From Pseudomonadota bacterium (lineage in GTDB: Bacteria > Pseudomonadota > Gammaproteobacteria > Burkholderiales > Rhodocyclaceae): a stretch of 64,000 nt of DNA. Under the pieces are notes generated by a model that saw only the letters and a program-made list of their open reading frames with translations, was not told the DNA's origin and ran no database searches. How positions within the stretch are numbered: the first letter of the stretch is position 1; each line of letters opens with the position of its first letter. Location of the stretch: the NCBI GenBank assembly GCA_018241725.1, contig JAFEDI010000038.1, forward strand, positions 18,686 through 82,685. The letters run 5' to 3'. This document shows positions 9,764 to 22,635 of this stretch, piece by piece. Made by a program: the position numbers and the translations under genes.

Positions 9764-11032
9764 ATGGTTCGTATCATCGACCGCCGGTTCGACAGCAAGA
9801 ACAAGAGTGCTGTAAACCGGCAGCGATTCATGCGCCGCTTCAAGAACCAGATCCGCGAAGCCGTGGCCGACGCAATATCCGGCCGCTCCATCAAGGATCT
9901 GGACAACGGCGAGAGTGTCACCATTCCGTCAAAGGACCTGTCTGAGCCACAATTCCATCATGGCCGCGGCGGCATCTGGGAAAACGTCTTCACCGGCAAC
10001 GACCAGTTCTCGTCAGGCGACCAGATCAACCGGCCGCAAGGTGGTGGTGGAGGCGGAACCGGTAAGGGCAAGGCCAGCAAGGACGGCGAAGGCGAGGACG
10101 ATTTCGTCTTCAACCTGTCGCGCGAGGAATTTCTCGACGTCTTTTTCGACGACCTGGCCTTGCCCAACCTGGTCAAGACCCAGCTTGCCCGCATCCATGA
10201 GTACAAGAGCCAGCGCGCCGGCTTCACCAACGACGGTACCCCGGCCAACATCAACGTGGTCCGCTCCCTGCGGGGCGCGCTGGGCCGCCGGCTGGCCCTC
10301 GGCTCGCCCTACCGCGGCCAGTTACGGGAACTTCAGCAGCAGCTCGAGGAACTGCTTGAGACACGTCCAGAGGATGATCCGGAAGTCCTCAGGCTGAAGG
10401 AGGAGATCGGCATCCTGCGCGCCAAGATCGAGGCCATCCCCTTCATCGACACCTTCGACCTGCGTTACAACAACCGGATCAAGGTGCCCAAGCCGACCAC
10501 CCAGGCCGTGATGTTCTGCATCATGGACGTGTCCGGCTCGATGGACGAGGACAAGAAGGCCACGGCCAAGCGCTTCTTCATGCTGCTCTACCTGTTCCTG
10601 ACGCGCACCTACGAGCACATCGAAGTGGTATTCATCCGCCACCACACGATCGCCAAGGAAGTGAACGAGGAAGACTTCTTCCACTCCCGGGAGTCTGGCG
10701 GCACGGTCGTTTCCAGCGCGCTCGAGATGATGAAGGACATCTTGCACGCCCGTTACCTGAACGGAGCCTGGAACGTATACGGCGCCCAGGCCTCGGACGG
10801 CGACAACTGGGAGAACGATTCGCCGCACTGTCGCGAACTGCTCGCCGACACCATCCTGCCCTTCGTCCAGTATTTCGCCTACATCGAGATTACCCCGGGT
10901 GAGCCGCAGAACCTGTGGCGGGAATACGAAAAACTGATCGGCACCCACGCCAACTTCGCCATGCAGCACATCGAGGGCCTGCCGGACATCTATCCGGTGT
11001 TCCGGGAACTTTTCAAGAAGAAACTCGTATGA
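9764..11032 (+). CDS. yeaH: YeaH/YhbH family (DUF444) von Willebrand A-like protein
   Basis: 422-residue DUF444 protein, the standard partner of PrkA. A basic N-terminus ([20 protein letters not shown]) and a glycine-rich linker near 90-100 precede a VWA-like domain whose metal-ion-dependent adhesion site reads DVSGSM (255-260). The biochemical role is unknown; the family is tied to stress survival together with the kinase. An AATTCGGGAGG-type ribosome site lies before the ATG. Its TGA overlaps the ATG of the next gene (ATGA), indicating translational coupling. Confidence 0.93.
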   Translation: MVRIIDRRFDSKNKSAVNRQRFMRRFKNQIREAVADAISGRSIKDLDNGESVTIPSKDLSEPQFHHGRGGIWENVFTGNDQFSSGDQINRPQGGGGGGTGKGKASKDGEGEDDFVFNLSREEFLDVFFDDLALPNLVKTQLARIHEYKSQRAGFTNDGTPANINVVRSLRGALGRRLALGSPYRGQLRELQQQLEELLETRPEDDPEVLRLKEEIGILRAKIEAIPFIDTFDLRYNNRIKVPKPTTQAVMFCIMDVSGSMDEDKKATAKRFFMLLYLFLTRTYEHIEVVFIRHHTIAKEVNEEDFFHSRESGGTVVSSALEMMKDILHARYLNGAWNVYGAQASDGDNWENDSPHCRELLADTILPFVQYFAYIEITPGEPQNLWREYEKLIGTHANFAMQHIEGLPDIYPVFRELFKKKLV

Positions 11033-12561
11033 GCGCGAAAAGACAAAAACGGAAACAGCCCCTGCCCGCCCCCGGCGAATGGACATTCGAACTGATCGAG
11101 GCCTACCACGCCGAGATCGACCGTGTGGCCAGGAACTATGGGCTGGACACCTATCCCACCCAGATCGAGCTGATCACTTCCGAGCAGATGATGGACGCCT
11201 ACTCGTCGGTAGGCATGCCGGTCAATTACCACCACTGGTCCTTCGGCAAGAGCTTCCTGCAGACGGAGAAGAGCTACCGGCGCGGGCAGATGGGACTGGC
11301 CTACGAGATCGTCATCAACTCCAACCCCTGCATCGCGTATCTCATGGAAGAAAACACCATGACGATGCAGGCGCTGGTGATCGCCCACGCGGCCTACGGC
11401 CACAACAGCTTCTTCAAGGGCAACTACCTTTTCAAGCAGTGGACCAATGCCGACGCGATCATCGACTACCTGATCTTCGCCCGCAATTACCTCACCGAGT
11501 GTGAGGAGCGCTACGGCGAGGAGGAGGTCGAACTGCTGCTCGATTCCTGTCACGCGCTGATGAACGTCGGCGTCGACCGCTACAAGCGCCCCGAAAAGCT
11601 GTCCCTCAACAAGGAACTGACCCGCCAGCGGGAACGCGCCGAATACCTGCAGAGCCAGGTCAACGACCTGTGGCGGACGCTACCAACGGCCCACGTCAAA
11701 ACCCAAGCCGTGGAGGAAAGGCGCTTTCCCTCGGAACCCCAGGAGAACCTGCTCTATTTCATAGAGAAGAACGCACCGCTGCTTGAGCCCTGGCAACGCG
11801 AGGTGGTGCGTATCGTCCGCAAGGTTGGACAATACTTCTTCCCGCAGCGCCAGACCCAGGTCATGAACGAAGGCTGGGCCACCTACTGGCATTACACCCT
11901 CATCAACACGCTGTACGACGAGGGCCTGCTCGCGGACAACTTCATGCTGGAGTTCCTGCACTCCCACACCAACGTCGTCTATCAACCCAGCTACAACGAA
12001 CCCTGGTATCACGGCCTCAACCCCTACGCGCTGGGCTTTGCGATGTGGCAGGACATCCGCCGGATCTGCGAAAACCCCACCGACGAGGACCGCTACTGGT
12101 TTCCGGACATCGCCGGCAGCGACTGGCGGGAAACCTTCGACTTCGCGATGCGCAACTTCAAGGACGAGAGCTTCATCGCCCAGTTTCTGTCACCCAAGGT
12201 CATGCGTGACTTCCGCCTGTTCGCGATCCTGGACGACGACAAGGAGTCCAAGCTCAAGGTGTCCGCGATCCACGACGAGGAAGGTTATCGCCGGGTGCGG
12301 GAGATTCTGTCCGACAACTACAACCTGGGCAGCCGCGAACCCAATCTGCAGGTCTGGAATGTGGACCTGCGCGGCGACCGCTCACTGACGTTGCGCCACC
12401 AGGCCTATCAACGCCGCCCACTCAGTGGCGATGCGGACGAAGTGCTGAAACACGTCGCCCGCCTGTGGGGTTTCGCAGTGCGCATGGAAGTCGCCCGCGA
12501 AGACGGCTCGGTGGAAGTCCTTCACGAGTGCCGCCAGGAAAGGCGCAAGACCGACACCTAA
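11029..12561 (+). CDS. ycgB: SpoVR family protein (YcgB)
   Basis: 510 residues from the ATG overlapping the yeaH stop codon; an upstream extension in the same frame lies inside yeaH and is rejected. Conserved family blocks include [14 protein letters not shown] (near 120-133) and [14 protein letters not shown] (near 285). SpoVR is named for spore cortex formation in Bacillus, but in non-sporulating proteobacteria it always travels with prkA and yeaH as here, and its molecular function is unknown. Its 3' end overlaps the convergent beta-helix gene by 4 nt. Confidence 0.94.
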   Translation: MSAKRQKRKQPLPAPGEWTFELIEAYHAEIDRVARNYGLDTYPTQIELITSEQMMDAYSSVGMPVNYHHWSFGKSFLQTEKSYRRGQMGLAYEIVINSNPCIAYLMEENTMTMQALVIAHAAYGHNSFFKGNYLFKQWTNADAIIDYLIFARNYLTECEERYGEEEVELLLDSCHALMNVGVDRYKRPEKLSLNKELTRQRERAEYLQSQVNDLWRTLPTAHVKTQAVEERRFPSEPQENLLYFIEKNAPLLEPWQREVVRIVRKVGQYFFPQRQTQVMNEGWATYWHYTLINTLYDEGLLADNFMLEFLHSHTNVVYQPSYNEPWYHGLNPYALGFAMWQDIRRICENPTDEDRYWFPDIAGSDWRETFDFAMRNFKDESFIAQFLSPKVMRDFRLFAILDDDKESKLKVSAIHDEEGYRRVREILSDNYNLGSREPNLQVWNVDLRGDRSLTLRHQAYQRRPLSGDADEVLKHVARLWGFAVRMEVAREDGSVEVLHECRQERRKTDT

Positions 12562-13778
12562 GGCTGGAACGCCCCGGGCACGGCCGGCAAGCCATCCGGC
12601 AGTGCCCGGCTCCGGGCAGAATGTACGTACTCTCTACGGGGAACGAGAGGAACACCTTCCAAGCTACCGGGGTCCACCGGCCCAGGGCCGTCCTCCAGCT
12701 GGAAGCCGTACGTACCGGGAGCCAGAAACGAATCGGTATCTGCCCTGGAGATCACTCGATTCCCGAACTCGGCGGGGAAGATGACATCGCGCCACGGCAA
12801 CTGCCCCTCTTGAATACGGCTGCCCGCCTCTCTCAATTGATTTTCGACACACTTCAATCGATTGCAAGTGCGGACCAACAAGTTGTTGAAGGTCCTCACC
12901 GCGACACGCTCGGGTGTCCACACCTTCAGGAACTCTCCCCCAGCCGACAGTCCATCCACCAAGGTATTGCTGGAGAGAACGACGCTATTCCGCTCATACG
13001 GCAGACCTTCGGCTCCGAAGGCAATCATGCGTTTATTTTCGGTGGCCACCGACTGCTGAATCAGGTTGCCGATCACTATCGCCACGCCACCATTGGGAAA
13101 CTCCAGTTCATAGCTCGCTCGCCCTCCGTTCTCGTCGGTCAGCCGGTTGTATTCGATCAGACTGAAACGCGCCCGGCTCTTTAGCAGATGGCCGATCAAG
13201 CCGTGATGAAAGTAGCTGCCACGGACCTCCAGCCGAGCGATACGCCCTGCGTAAAGCAAGTGACTCAAACGGGGCGTCGCCAGGACACCATGGGAAAACT
13301 CCGAGTCCTCGACGATCAGTACCAGGGAATCCCGGTTGGCCGTCAGAATGCCCATTTCGTTGTCGTCGAACAGGCAGTTACGCACCGTCAGCCGCCCCTG
13401 CTCGTGGCGGATACCCGAGCCGTTGAGATCCGGCACCCGCGCGCCCCTGAAGACGATGTTCTCGATGAGTACATCGGTGCCACGAACGACCCAGATGCCC
13501 TTGCCCTCGGCGCTCTGCCCAGCCGCCACCAAAACCGGGCGGCCTCCGACACCGCGAATCGTCAGGTGAGCTTGGGGCCACACAGCTACCGCCGCATCCC
13601 CCTGGTAGTTAGCCGCAACGATTTCCACAACATCACCATCCTTGGCTACTCGCGCGGCCTCGGCGATGCTGCGGATGGACTCATTTGGCCCCACCCGTAA
13701 CGTTGCCGCCCACCCCACTCCACCGACAAGCCACAGCATCACCGCCAGCACCAACCTCTGCATCACATTCATCCGCAC
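12558..13778 (-). CDS. Secreted right-handed parallel beta-helix (pectin-lyase-fold) protein
   Basis: 406 residues. It begins with a signal peptide (hydrophobic core in about residues 7-24, ending GVGWA). The rest shows repeated strands rich in V/I/G/N (for example VLIENIVFRGARV, LTVRNCLFDDNEMGI, LEVRGSYFHHGLI), spaced about 22-25 residues apart as in right-handed beta helices of the pectin-lyase/NosD type. No lyase active site can be named, so substrate and role are open. Two other in-frame ATGs (codons 3 and 6) are possible starts. It is convergent with ycgB and divergent from the dnaJ-like gene. Confidence 0.75.
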   Translation of the reverse strand: MRMNVMQRLVLAVMLWLVGGVGWAATLRVGPNESIRSIAEAARVAKDGDVVEIVAANYQGDAAVAVWPQAHLTIRGVGGRPVLVAAGQSAEGKGIWVVRGTDVLIENIVFRGARVPDLNGSGIRHEQGRLTVRNCLFDDNEMGILTANRDSLVLIVEDSEFSHGVLATPRLSHLLYAGRIARLEVRGSYFHHGLIGHLLKSRARFSLIEYNRLTDENGGRASYELEFPNGGVAIVIGNLIQQSVATENKRMIAFGAEGLPYERNSVVLSSNTLVDGLSAGGEFLKVWTPERVAVRTFNNLLVRTCNRLKCVENQLREAGSRIQEGQLPWRDVIFPAEFGNRVISRADTDSFLAPGTYGFQLEDGPGPVDPGSLEGVPLVPRREYVHSARSRALPDGLPAVPGAFQP

Positions 13779-13825
13779 ACTCCCATCCTGACCCTCAATC
13801 GACGTCCGCCGATTAGAATAGCGAA

Positions 13826-14830
13826 ATGTCCGCCGTAAACTTTCACCAAATCCTCGGCGTTGCCCCTGACGCGACCGCTGCAGAGATCAAGCGCGCCTAC
13901 AAACGCCTCGCCATGCGCTGGCATCCAGACCGCAATCCAGCGCCTGAAGCCCACGAGGAGTTCCGGCGCGTCCGGGAAGCATTCGAGCGCCTGACGCGCC
14001 CAGCGGAGCCCGAGATCGAAGTCGGGGCCGACCACGCTGACGACACGCCCACTGATCCTGCGCCCGCCAAAGGCGAAGATCGCAGAATGGAAGTCGCCGT
14101 TGACCTGCTCGAAGCGGCCCGCGGGGGAACAATCTCGATCACTCTCGATGGCCGTGTCGACTGCGACGACTGTGACGGCAGCGGCCAACGCAACTACGGC
14201 CGCACCACCATGTGCTCCCATTGTCACGGCAGCGGCCGGGTGCGCGGCAAGACGGGGCTCAAGCCCTGCCCCTACTGCCATGGCAAAGGCTTTACCACCG
14301 ATCACCGCTGCCCGAGTTGTGATGGACGGGGCTGGCACCCAGCCGAACGCCAGCTCGCGGTCAGCCTGCCCCCGGCAATGCTTCCGGGCGACGAACTACG
14401 CATTGCCGGACAAGGCGGAGCGGCTCCCGAAGGCGGCACGCCGGGCGACCTCTACCTGACAATTCGGGCACATCCCCACGCCCTGTTCCGCCTCGACCGG
14501 CACGACATCCACGTCACGGTGCCGGTCAGCATCTTCCGGCTCCTCGCTGGTGGCACCATCGAAGCGCCCGACCTCGACGGCCTACGGGAAGTCCTGCTGC
14601 CGGAGATGGCTGGCAAACAGCCGATCCGCGTTCCCCAGGCCGGCTTTCCCGGCCGGGGCCGCAGGCATGCCGGCGACCTCGTGATACACCTCGCCCCCCA
14701 ATACCCTTGCTTCCTGAGCAAGGAACAAAAAGCCATGCTCGAAATGGCAGAACAGGTTCTTCAGCACCAACTCGAATCCCAGAGCCCTGCGCTCGCCCAG
14801 TGGAAAGAGATGCTGGAAAACCATCGCTGA
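13826..14830 (+). CDS. DnaJ-like co-chaperone lacking the G/F linker
   Basis: 334 residues. J domain at 1-60 with the HPD motif at 33-35, which stimulates Hsp70 ATPase. The zinc-binding region has four CxxC pairs (C113/C116, C130/C133, C148/C151, C162/C165), followed by the two beta-barrel substrate-binding domains. It is shorter than true DnaJ (about 375) because an acidic, proline-containing spacer of about 25 residues replaces the Gly/Phe-rich region. It is also not next to dnaK. It is therefore probably a second, specialised DnaJ paralogue. The next gene starts 27 nt downstream. Confidence 0.88.
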   Translation: MSAVNFHQILGVAPDATAAEIKRAYKRLAMRWHPDRNPAPEAHEEFRRVREAFERLTRPAEPEIEVGADHADDTPTDPAPAKGEDRRMEVAVDLLEAARGGTISITLDGRVDCDDCDGSGQRNYGRTTMCSHCHGSGRVRGKTGLKPCPYCHGKGFTTDHRCPSCDGRGWHPAERQLAVSLPPAMLPGDELRIAGQGGAAPEGGTPGDLYLTIRAHPHALFRLDRHDIHVTVPVSIFRLLAGGTIEAPDLDGLREVLLPEMAGKQPIRVPQAGFPGRGRRHAGDLVIHLAPQYPCFLSKEQKAMLEMAEQVLQHQLESQSPALAQWKEMLENHR

Positions 14831-14857
14831 CTCATCGCCCCAACCCGAATACCTTTC

Positions 14858-16120
14858 ATGCCTCAGAAACACCCGGAACTCCTCGCGCCGGCCGGCTCGC
14901 TGGCCATGCTCGACACCGCCTTCGCATTTGGCGCCGACGCCATTTACGCCGGTCAACCGCGCTACTCCCTGCGCGTGCGCAACAACGACTTCGGCGACCT
15001 GCCGGTCCTCGCCGACGGCATCCAGCGCGCCCGCACGCTCGGCAAGCGCTTCTACGTGGTTGCCAACATCTACCCCCACGGCGCCAAGATCAAGACCTTC
15101 ATCAAGGACATCGCGCCGGTCATCGCCCTCAAGCCCGACGCCCTGATCATGTCGGACCCCGGCCTGATCCTGATGGTCCGTGAAAACTTCCCAGACATGC
15201 CGATCCACCTGTCGGTTCAGGCCAACACCGTCAACGCCGCCGCCGTGCGCTTCTGGAAGATGGCTGGCATCTCCCGGGTGATCCTGTCCCGCGAACTATC
15301 CCTGGACGAGATAGCCAGCATCCGCCAGGACTGTCCCGACACCGAACTGGAGGTCTTCATTCACGGTGCACTGTGCATCGCCTACTCCGGACGCTGCCTG
15401 CTGTCGGGCTACTTCAACCATCGGGACCCCAACCAGGGCACCTGCACCAACTCCTGCCGCTGGGACTTCAAGACCCACGAAGCCAAGAGCTGCGGCGCCG
15501 GCGATGTCCATCTGCTGGAGGAGCCCCATAAGCGTCCTGGGGAGTACATGCCCATCGAAGAAGACGAACACGGCACCTACATCCTGAACTCCAAGGACTT
15601 GCGCGCCATCGAACACGTCCAGCGTCTCACCGAGATCGGCATCGACTCCTTCAAGATCGAAGGCCGCACGAAAAGCCCCTACTACGTTGCACGCACCTGC
15701 CAGGCCTATCGCCAGGCTATCGACGACGCCGTGGCCGGCCGCAGCCTCGACCCGGTCTTGCTCGGCCAACTCGAGGGACTCGCCAACCGCGGCTACACTG
15801 ACGGCTTCTACCAACGCCACACGCCCCACGAAACCCAGAACTACCTGCGCGGCCACTCGGAGTCGAACCGCAGCATCTACGTCGGCGACGTCATCGGCTA
15901 CGACAGCGAGCGAGGTCTCGCCGAGGTCGCATCCAAGAACGCCTTCGCAGTCGGCGACCGCCTGGAGCTGATCCACCCGAATGGCAATCGGGAAGTCGGC
16001 GTCACCCGCCTCCTGACTGCCAATGGCACCGAGATCCAGCGCGTGCCGGGCAGCGACCACCGGGCTTGGCTTCCGCTCCCACCGGACAGTGTCGGCGCTT
16101 TCATCGCCCGCTTTCTGTAA
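14858..16120 (+). CDS. trhP: U32 family protein, TrhP (YegQ)-like tRNA hydroxylation factor
   Basis: 420-residue member of the peptidase U32 family. The family signature is visible from E165 (EVFIHGALC) through C173, C180 and C196/C200, cysteines thought to bind an iron-sulfur cluster. E. coli TrhP (YegQ) is needed for prephenate-dependent 5-hydroxyuridine formation at tRNA position 34, and the full-length similarity (LLAPAGSLAMLDTAFAFGAD) suggests the same role here. Collagenase-like peptidase is the older label. It follows the dnaJ-like gene closely on the same strand. Confidence 0.85.
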   Translation: MPQKHPELLAPAGSLAMLDTAFAFGADAIYAGQPRYSLRVRNNDFGDLPVLADGIQRARTLGKRFYVVANIYPHGAKIKTFIKDIAPVIALKPDALIMSDPGLILMVRENFPDMPIHLSVQANTVNAAAVRFWKMAGISRVILSRELSLDEIASIRQDCPDTELEVFIHGALCIAYSGRCLLSGYFNHRDPNQGTCTNSCRWDFKTHEAKSCGAGDVHLLEEPHKRPGEYMPIEEDEHGTYILNSKDLRAIEHVQRLTEIGIDSFKIEGRTKSPYYVARTCQAYRQAIDDAVAGRSLDPVLLGQLEGLANRGYTDGFYQRHTPHETQNYLRGHSESNRSIYVGDVIGYDSERGLAEVASKNAFAVGDRLELIHPNGNREVGVTRLLTANGTEIQRVPGSDHRAWLPLPPDSVGAFIARFL

Positions 16121-16133
16121 GCCCTCGGCAATC

Positions 16134-16162
16134 TTGCACAAGACACTGAAATAGTTCAGAAT
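16134..16162 (+). promoter_or_regulatory. Sigma70 promoter of rpmE
   Basis: -35 TTGCAC (16134-16139), a 17-nt spacer and -10 CAGAAT (16157-16162), located 56 nt before the rpmE start. Confidence 0.6.
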
Positions 16163-16217
16163 GGTCGGCTTCCGGGTGGCCAAATTCACCACCCACGTAC
16201 TACACAAAGGACCCGCG

Positions 16218-16436
16218 ATGAAAGCCGATACCCATCCTAACTACACCGAAGTGCAAGTGACCTGCTCCTGCGGCCACGTCTTCATGACCCGTTCCACCAT
16301 GGGCAAGCCCCAATACCACGTGGAAGTCTGCTCCGCCTGCCATCCGTTCTACACTGGCAAGCAGAAGATCGTTGACACCGCTGGCCGTGTCGAGCGCTTC
16401 CGTCAGAAGTACGGTTCCGTTCAGCGCCTGGGCTAA
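16218..16436 (+). CDS. rpmE: 50S ribosomal protein L31, zinc-binding type
   Basis: 72 residues, starting [12 protein letters not shown] as in the L31 family; a longer in-frame start 19 codons upstream is ignored. Four zinc-ligand cysteines C16, C18, C38 and C41 mark this as the zinc-containing (C+) form rather than the zinc-free paralogue used under zinc limitation. It is a single-gene unit with its own promoter and a strong terminator at 16463-16492. Confidence 0.97.
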   Translation: MKADTHPNYTEVQVTCSCGHVFMTRSTMGKPQYHVEVCSACHPFYTGKQKIVDTAGRVERFRQKYGSVQRLG

Positions 16437-16462
16437 TTACCGCGTTTCATCGGTAACTCCCG

Positions 16463-16492
16463 AAAAAAGGCAGCTGCGGCTGCCTTTTTTTA
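16463..16492 (+). terminator. Rho-independent terminator of rpmE
   Basis: Perfect 12-bp stem (16463-16474 with 16479-16490), 4-nt loop TGCG, ending in a T run. The A run on the left arm makes it potentially bidirectional. Confidence 0.9.
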
Positions 16493-16524
16493 TTGCCTGC
16501 AACAAAACCGATCTCCCCGCCCCC

Positions 16525-18162
16525 ATGCCCGACGCCAGCTCACGCTTTTCCCTGCCAACCCCACTGCAAGGATGGTCGTTGCTTGCTCTCCTTGCCATTT
16601 ACCTGCTGGTTGGCACGACGGGACACCTGCCCTGGCGAGGTGACGACCTCACGCACCTCGGCCCTATCCACGCCATCCTTAGCCGCGGCAACTGGCTCCT
16701 GCCGGAAATCGCCGGCGAGATCTACCGGGAAAATCCACCGCTGTACTACTGGCTTGGCGCAGGGCTCGCCAAACTGTTTGGCGGCATACTTCCAGTCCAT
16801 GACGCTGCACGGCTCGCCAGCAGCGTATTCACGGCAGCCACCTTGTACTGGACAGGCCTCGCCGCCCGCCGCATGTACGGCACCAACAGTTTCGCCCCCG
16901 CCATCCTGCTTGGACTCGGAGCCCTCGGACTCGTCGTACATGCCCACGAGACCCAGCCCATCCTGGCCCAGCTCGCCGGCATGGCCCTGTGCTACGCGGG
17001 CCTGGCCGAACAGACCGAGCGCCCCTGGCGTGCCGCACTCCAGACGGGCGTCGGCAGTGGCATCGCCTTCCTTGCAGGTGGCCTCTCTGGCCTGGTACTC
17101 ACGACACCGCTGATCCTCCTCAGCCCCGCACTATGCCCTTCCCATCGATGCCGCAATGGCATTCTAGGCACGCTGCTGAGCCTCGGGATCACGGCAACAC
17201 TCGCAGGCATCTGGCTGGGCGCCGTGGCAATCAACTACCCGGCTGAAATCCCCCTCTGGTGGCGTGACGAATATGCCAGTATCCGCCCCCATCTGGCCAA
17301 CCTGACCGCTTTCAACAAATTGATCCAGCTACTCGGTTGGTTCTCCTGGCCCCTGTGGCCAATTGCCGGATGGGCTGTGTGGCGCAACCGCCAACAGTTG
17401 CGACTGGGCCACCCTCAATTGACGCTACCGATACTGGCAAGCATCCTGGCAATCCTGTTCACGGCACTGACCGGAAGCATTCGCCCGGCCAACATGCTGC
17501 CCATTCTGCCGCCACTCTGCTTGCTGGCCGCATTTGGCGTAGAGAGCCTCCGGCGCGGAGCCGCCAATGCGTTCGACTGGTTTGGCGTCATGACCTTCAG
17601 CTTCTTCGGCCTGCTGGTATGGCTGGGATGGAGCGCCCTGCACTTTGGCTGGCCTCCGGGGCTGGCGCGTCAGGTGGCGCGGATTGCGCCCGACTTCCCC
17701 GAGGAGTCCATCATCGGCGGCGCTGCAGTTGGCTTCATTCTGAGCGCAGCCCTGCTTGCCTTGCCGATTGTGACCCGTCGCGGCCCGATGCGCGGTGCGA
17801 CCAATTGGGCGCTAGGGCTGACACTGCTCTGGTGCCTGGCTGTGACCCTCTGGCAGCCGTGGTTCGCTTACACCAAGAACTATCAGCCCGTAGCGAACGA
17901 ACTCGCCAAGGCGCTTGATGGACGCAGCTACAACTGCATCAAGCGCGCCGGCATCGGGGACACTCAACGGGCAGCCCTGGACTACTTCTCGGGTATCCGG
18001 ACGGTCTCTTACCGACGCCAGGAACAGTGCGATCTCCTGCTCACCTACGCTACGGCAAACAGCTCGCCGAACGTCACCAAGGATGAGTGGAATCCCATCT
18101 GGCAACGCCGCCTAGGAGGTGGACGCAAGACGGAGATATTCAAGCTCTACCAACGCAACTGA
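16525..18162 (+). CDS. ArnT-like glycosyltransferase (GT39/GT83, PMT family)
   Basis: 545 residues from the ATG at 16525; upstream codons of the same frame lie in the rpmE terminator and are not used. It is a polytopic inner-membrane protein with about 12 hydrophobic segments. The first periplasmic loop carries the acidic pair in WRGDDLTHLG, where the family has DE, followed by REIYRENPPLYYW-like residues (actual EIYRENPPLYYWLG). ArnT-type enzymes move a sugar from undecaprenyl phosphate to lipid A or another envelope acceptor. The actual sugar and acceptor cannot be told. Two further homologues lie at 36178 and 37740. Confidence 0.82.
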   Translation: MPDASSRFSLPTPLQGWSLLALLAIYLLVGTTGHLPWRGDDLTHLGPIHAILSRGNWLLPEIAGEIYRENPPLYYWLGAGLAKLFGGILPVHDAARLASSVFTAATLYWTGLAARRMYGTNSFAPAILLGLGALGLVVHAHETQPILAQLAGMALCYAGLAEQTERPWRAALQTGVGSGIAFLAGGLSGLVLTTPLILLSPALCPSHRCRNGILGTLLSLGITATLAGIWLGAVAINYPAEIPLWWRDEYASIRPHLANLTAFNKLIQLLGWFSWPLWPIAGWAVWRNRQQLRLGHPQLTLPILASILAILFTALTGSIRPANMLPILPPLCLLAAFGVESLRRGAANAFDWFGVMTFSFFGLLVWLGWSALHFGWPPGLARQVARIAPDFPEESIIGGAAVGFILSAALLALPIVTRRGPMRGATNWALGLTLLWCLAVTLWQPWFAYTKNYQPVANELAKALDGRSYNCIKRAGIGDTQRAALDYFSGIRTVSYRRQEQCDLLLTYATANSSPNVTKDEWNPIWQRRLGGGRKTEIFKLYQRN

Positions 18163-18289
18163 AGCCTGCAGCGTGACTCGCGCCGTGCGCGTCGCGCCAA
18201 TCCTGCAAACGACAAGTTGTACCAGCACAACGGCCGTTGTCCGCCGAGACGGTACAAACAATGCGCCAAAGGTGTTGGCCTTCTAGGAA

Positions 18290-18565
18290 TTACTTCGAGG
18301 GAGGCGTCTGAACGAAGATCTCGTCCGACTTGGTCAAACCCAATTCAAAGCGGGCACGCTCTTCCACCGCCTCATAACCGGATTTCAGATCGCGCACTTC
18401 AGCCTCGAGGCCGGTATTGCGCTGCTCCAGCTTGCGATTGCCCTCCCGCTGGGCGGCAAGCTGCTGCTCGACCTCCCAGACACGCAGCCAGCCGCCCTTG
18501 CCAATCCACAAGGGATACTGCAGGACAACTACCAGAAGAACGAGAACAATGGCTGGCCAGCGCAT
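18290..18565 (-). CDS. ftsB: Cell division protein FtsB
   Basis: 91 residues from the ATG at 18565; a start 12 codons earlier gives an unlikely polar leader before the membrane segment. One transmembrane helix (about 3-21, PAIVLVLLVVVLQYPLW) is followed by a leucine-zipper coiled coil (about 28-65) and a short C-terminal region, the normal FtsB plan. FtsB joins FtsL and FtsQ to activate septal peptidoglycan synthesis. It lies 47 nt downstream of eno, the usual proteobacterial order. Confidence 0.93.
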   Translation of the reverse strand: MRWPAIVLVLLVVVLQYPLWIGKGGWLRVWEVEQQLAAQREGNRKLEQRNTGLEAEVRDLKSGYEAVEERARFELGLTKSDEIFVQTPPSK

Positions 18566-18612
18566 GGGAGACAAGCCCGGCTGCGTTGCACAGCCGGGCA
18601 AGAGAAGGATGA

Positions 18613-19914
<1,302 letters not shown>

Positions 19915-20004
19915 TTATTTACTTTGAATTACTGAATTGAAACCGGTGGCAATGATACCGTCCCGAGCCGGAAAACCGGAAATGACAAAGCAATAATTGC
20001 GCTA

Positions 20005-20844
20005 TCAGGCGCGCAGCTCCTCGAAGCCCTGCCCCTTGACGAACGCGTCGATGCCCTTCAGGGTCGCCAGCAGCGCCTTCATCTTAGGCAGCGGCCAGGC
20101 ATTCGGGCCATCGGAAAACGCCTTGGCGGGGTCAGGATGGGTTTCCATGAAAAGACCAGAGATGCCGACAGCCACCGCCGCCCGCGCCAGCACCGGCACG
20201 AATTCGCGCTGCCCGCCCGAGACGGTGCCCTGCCCGCCGGGCAGTTGCACCGAATGGGTCGCATCGAACACCACCGGACAGCCCGTCTCCCGCATGATCG
20301 CCAGCGAGCGCATGTCGGACACCAGATTGTTGTAGCCGAAGGATGCACCACGCTCACAGACCATGATGGTGTCCGCCCCACCATTGGCCTCACGTGCCTT
20401 ATCGACGACGTTCTTCATGTCACCAGGCGCCAGGAACTGGCCCTTCTTGATGTTCACCGGCTTGCCGGACGCCGCCACGGCGTGGATGAAATCCGTCTGG
20501 CGGCACAGGAAGGCCGGCGTCTGCAACACATCGACGGCGGCGGCCACGTCGGCAACTTCATGTTCGGCATGCACATCGGTGAGCACAGGCACGCCGACCT
20601 TCTCGCGAACTTCGGCCAGGATCGCCAGACCCTGTTCCATCCCCAGCCCCCGGTATGACTTGCCGGAACTGCGGTTGGCCTTGTCGTAGCTGGACTTGTA
20701 GATGAATGGAATTGCCAGTTCGGCACAAATCTCCTTCAACTGGGCAGCCGTTTCCAGTGCCATCTCGCGGGACTCGATGACACAGGGGCCGGCGATCAGG
20801 AAGAAAGGTTTGTCGAGACCGACATCGAAGCCGCAGAGTTTCAT
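20005..20844 (-). CDS. kdsA: 3-deoxy-8-phosphooctulonate synthase (Kdo-8-phosphate synthase)
   Basis: Condenses phosphoenolpyruvate with arabinose 5-phosphate to make Kdo-8-phosphate for lipopolysaccharide inner core. 279 residues, with the family's [12 protein letters not shown] start and [12 protein letters not shown] active-site loop. Proximity to eno, which supplies phosphoenolpyruvate, and to pyrG, which supplies CTP for Kdo activation, is functionally sensible. It starts 11 nt after pyrG. Confidence 0.97.
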   Translation of the reverse strand: MKLCGFDVGLDKPFFLIAGPCVIESREMALETAAQLKEICAELAIPFIYKSSYDKANRSSGKSYRGLGMEQGLAILAEVREKVGVPVLTDVHAEHEVADVAAAVDVLQTPAFLCRQTDFIHAVAASGKPVNIKKGQFLAPGDMKNVVDKAREANGGADTIMVCERGASFGYNNLVSDMRSLAIMRETGCPVVFDATHSVQLPGGQGTVSGGQREFVPVLARAAVAVGISGLFMETHPDPAKAFSDGPNAWPLPKMKALLATLKGIDAFVKGQGFEELRA

Positions 20845-20855
20845 GTGGCGTCCTT

Positions 20856-22502
<1,647 letters not shown>

Positions 22503-22569
22503 CTACTGGAAAGGGGAATGATAGCCGATCAGGCCCCTTCTCTTCAATCGGTACCACCGCCCCGCGCCC

Positions 22570-22610
22570 GGAAACAGGGGGCATAAAGACGTCCGGCGCC
22601 CCCTGTTTCC
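22570..22610. repeat. 13-bp inverted repeat between pyrG and the isochorismatase-like gene
   Basis: GGAAACAGGGGGC (22570-22582) is repeated in inverse orientation at 22598-22610 around a 15-nt loop. No T run follows on either strand, so it is not a standard intrinsic terminator. It could attenuate read-through into pyrG or stabilise an mRNA end. Confidence 0.6.
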
Positions 22611-22635
22611 GCCTTGATTTCGCCCCAATCGCTCC

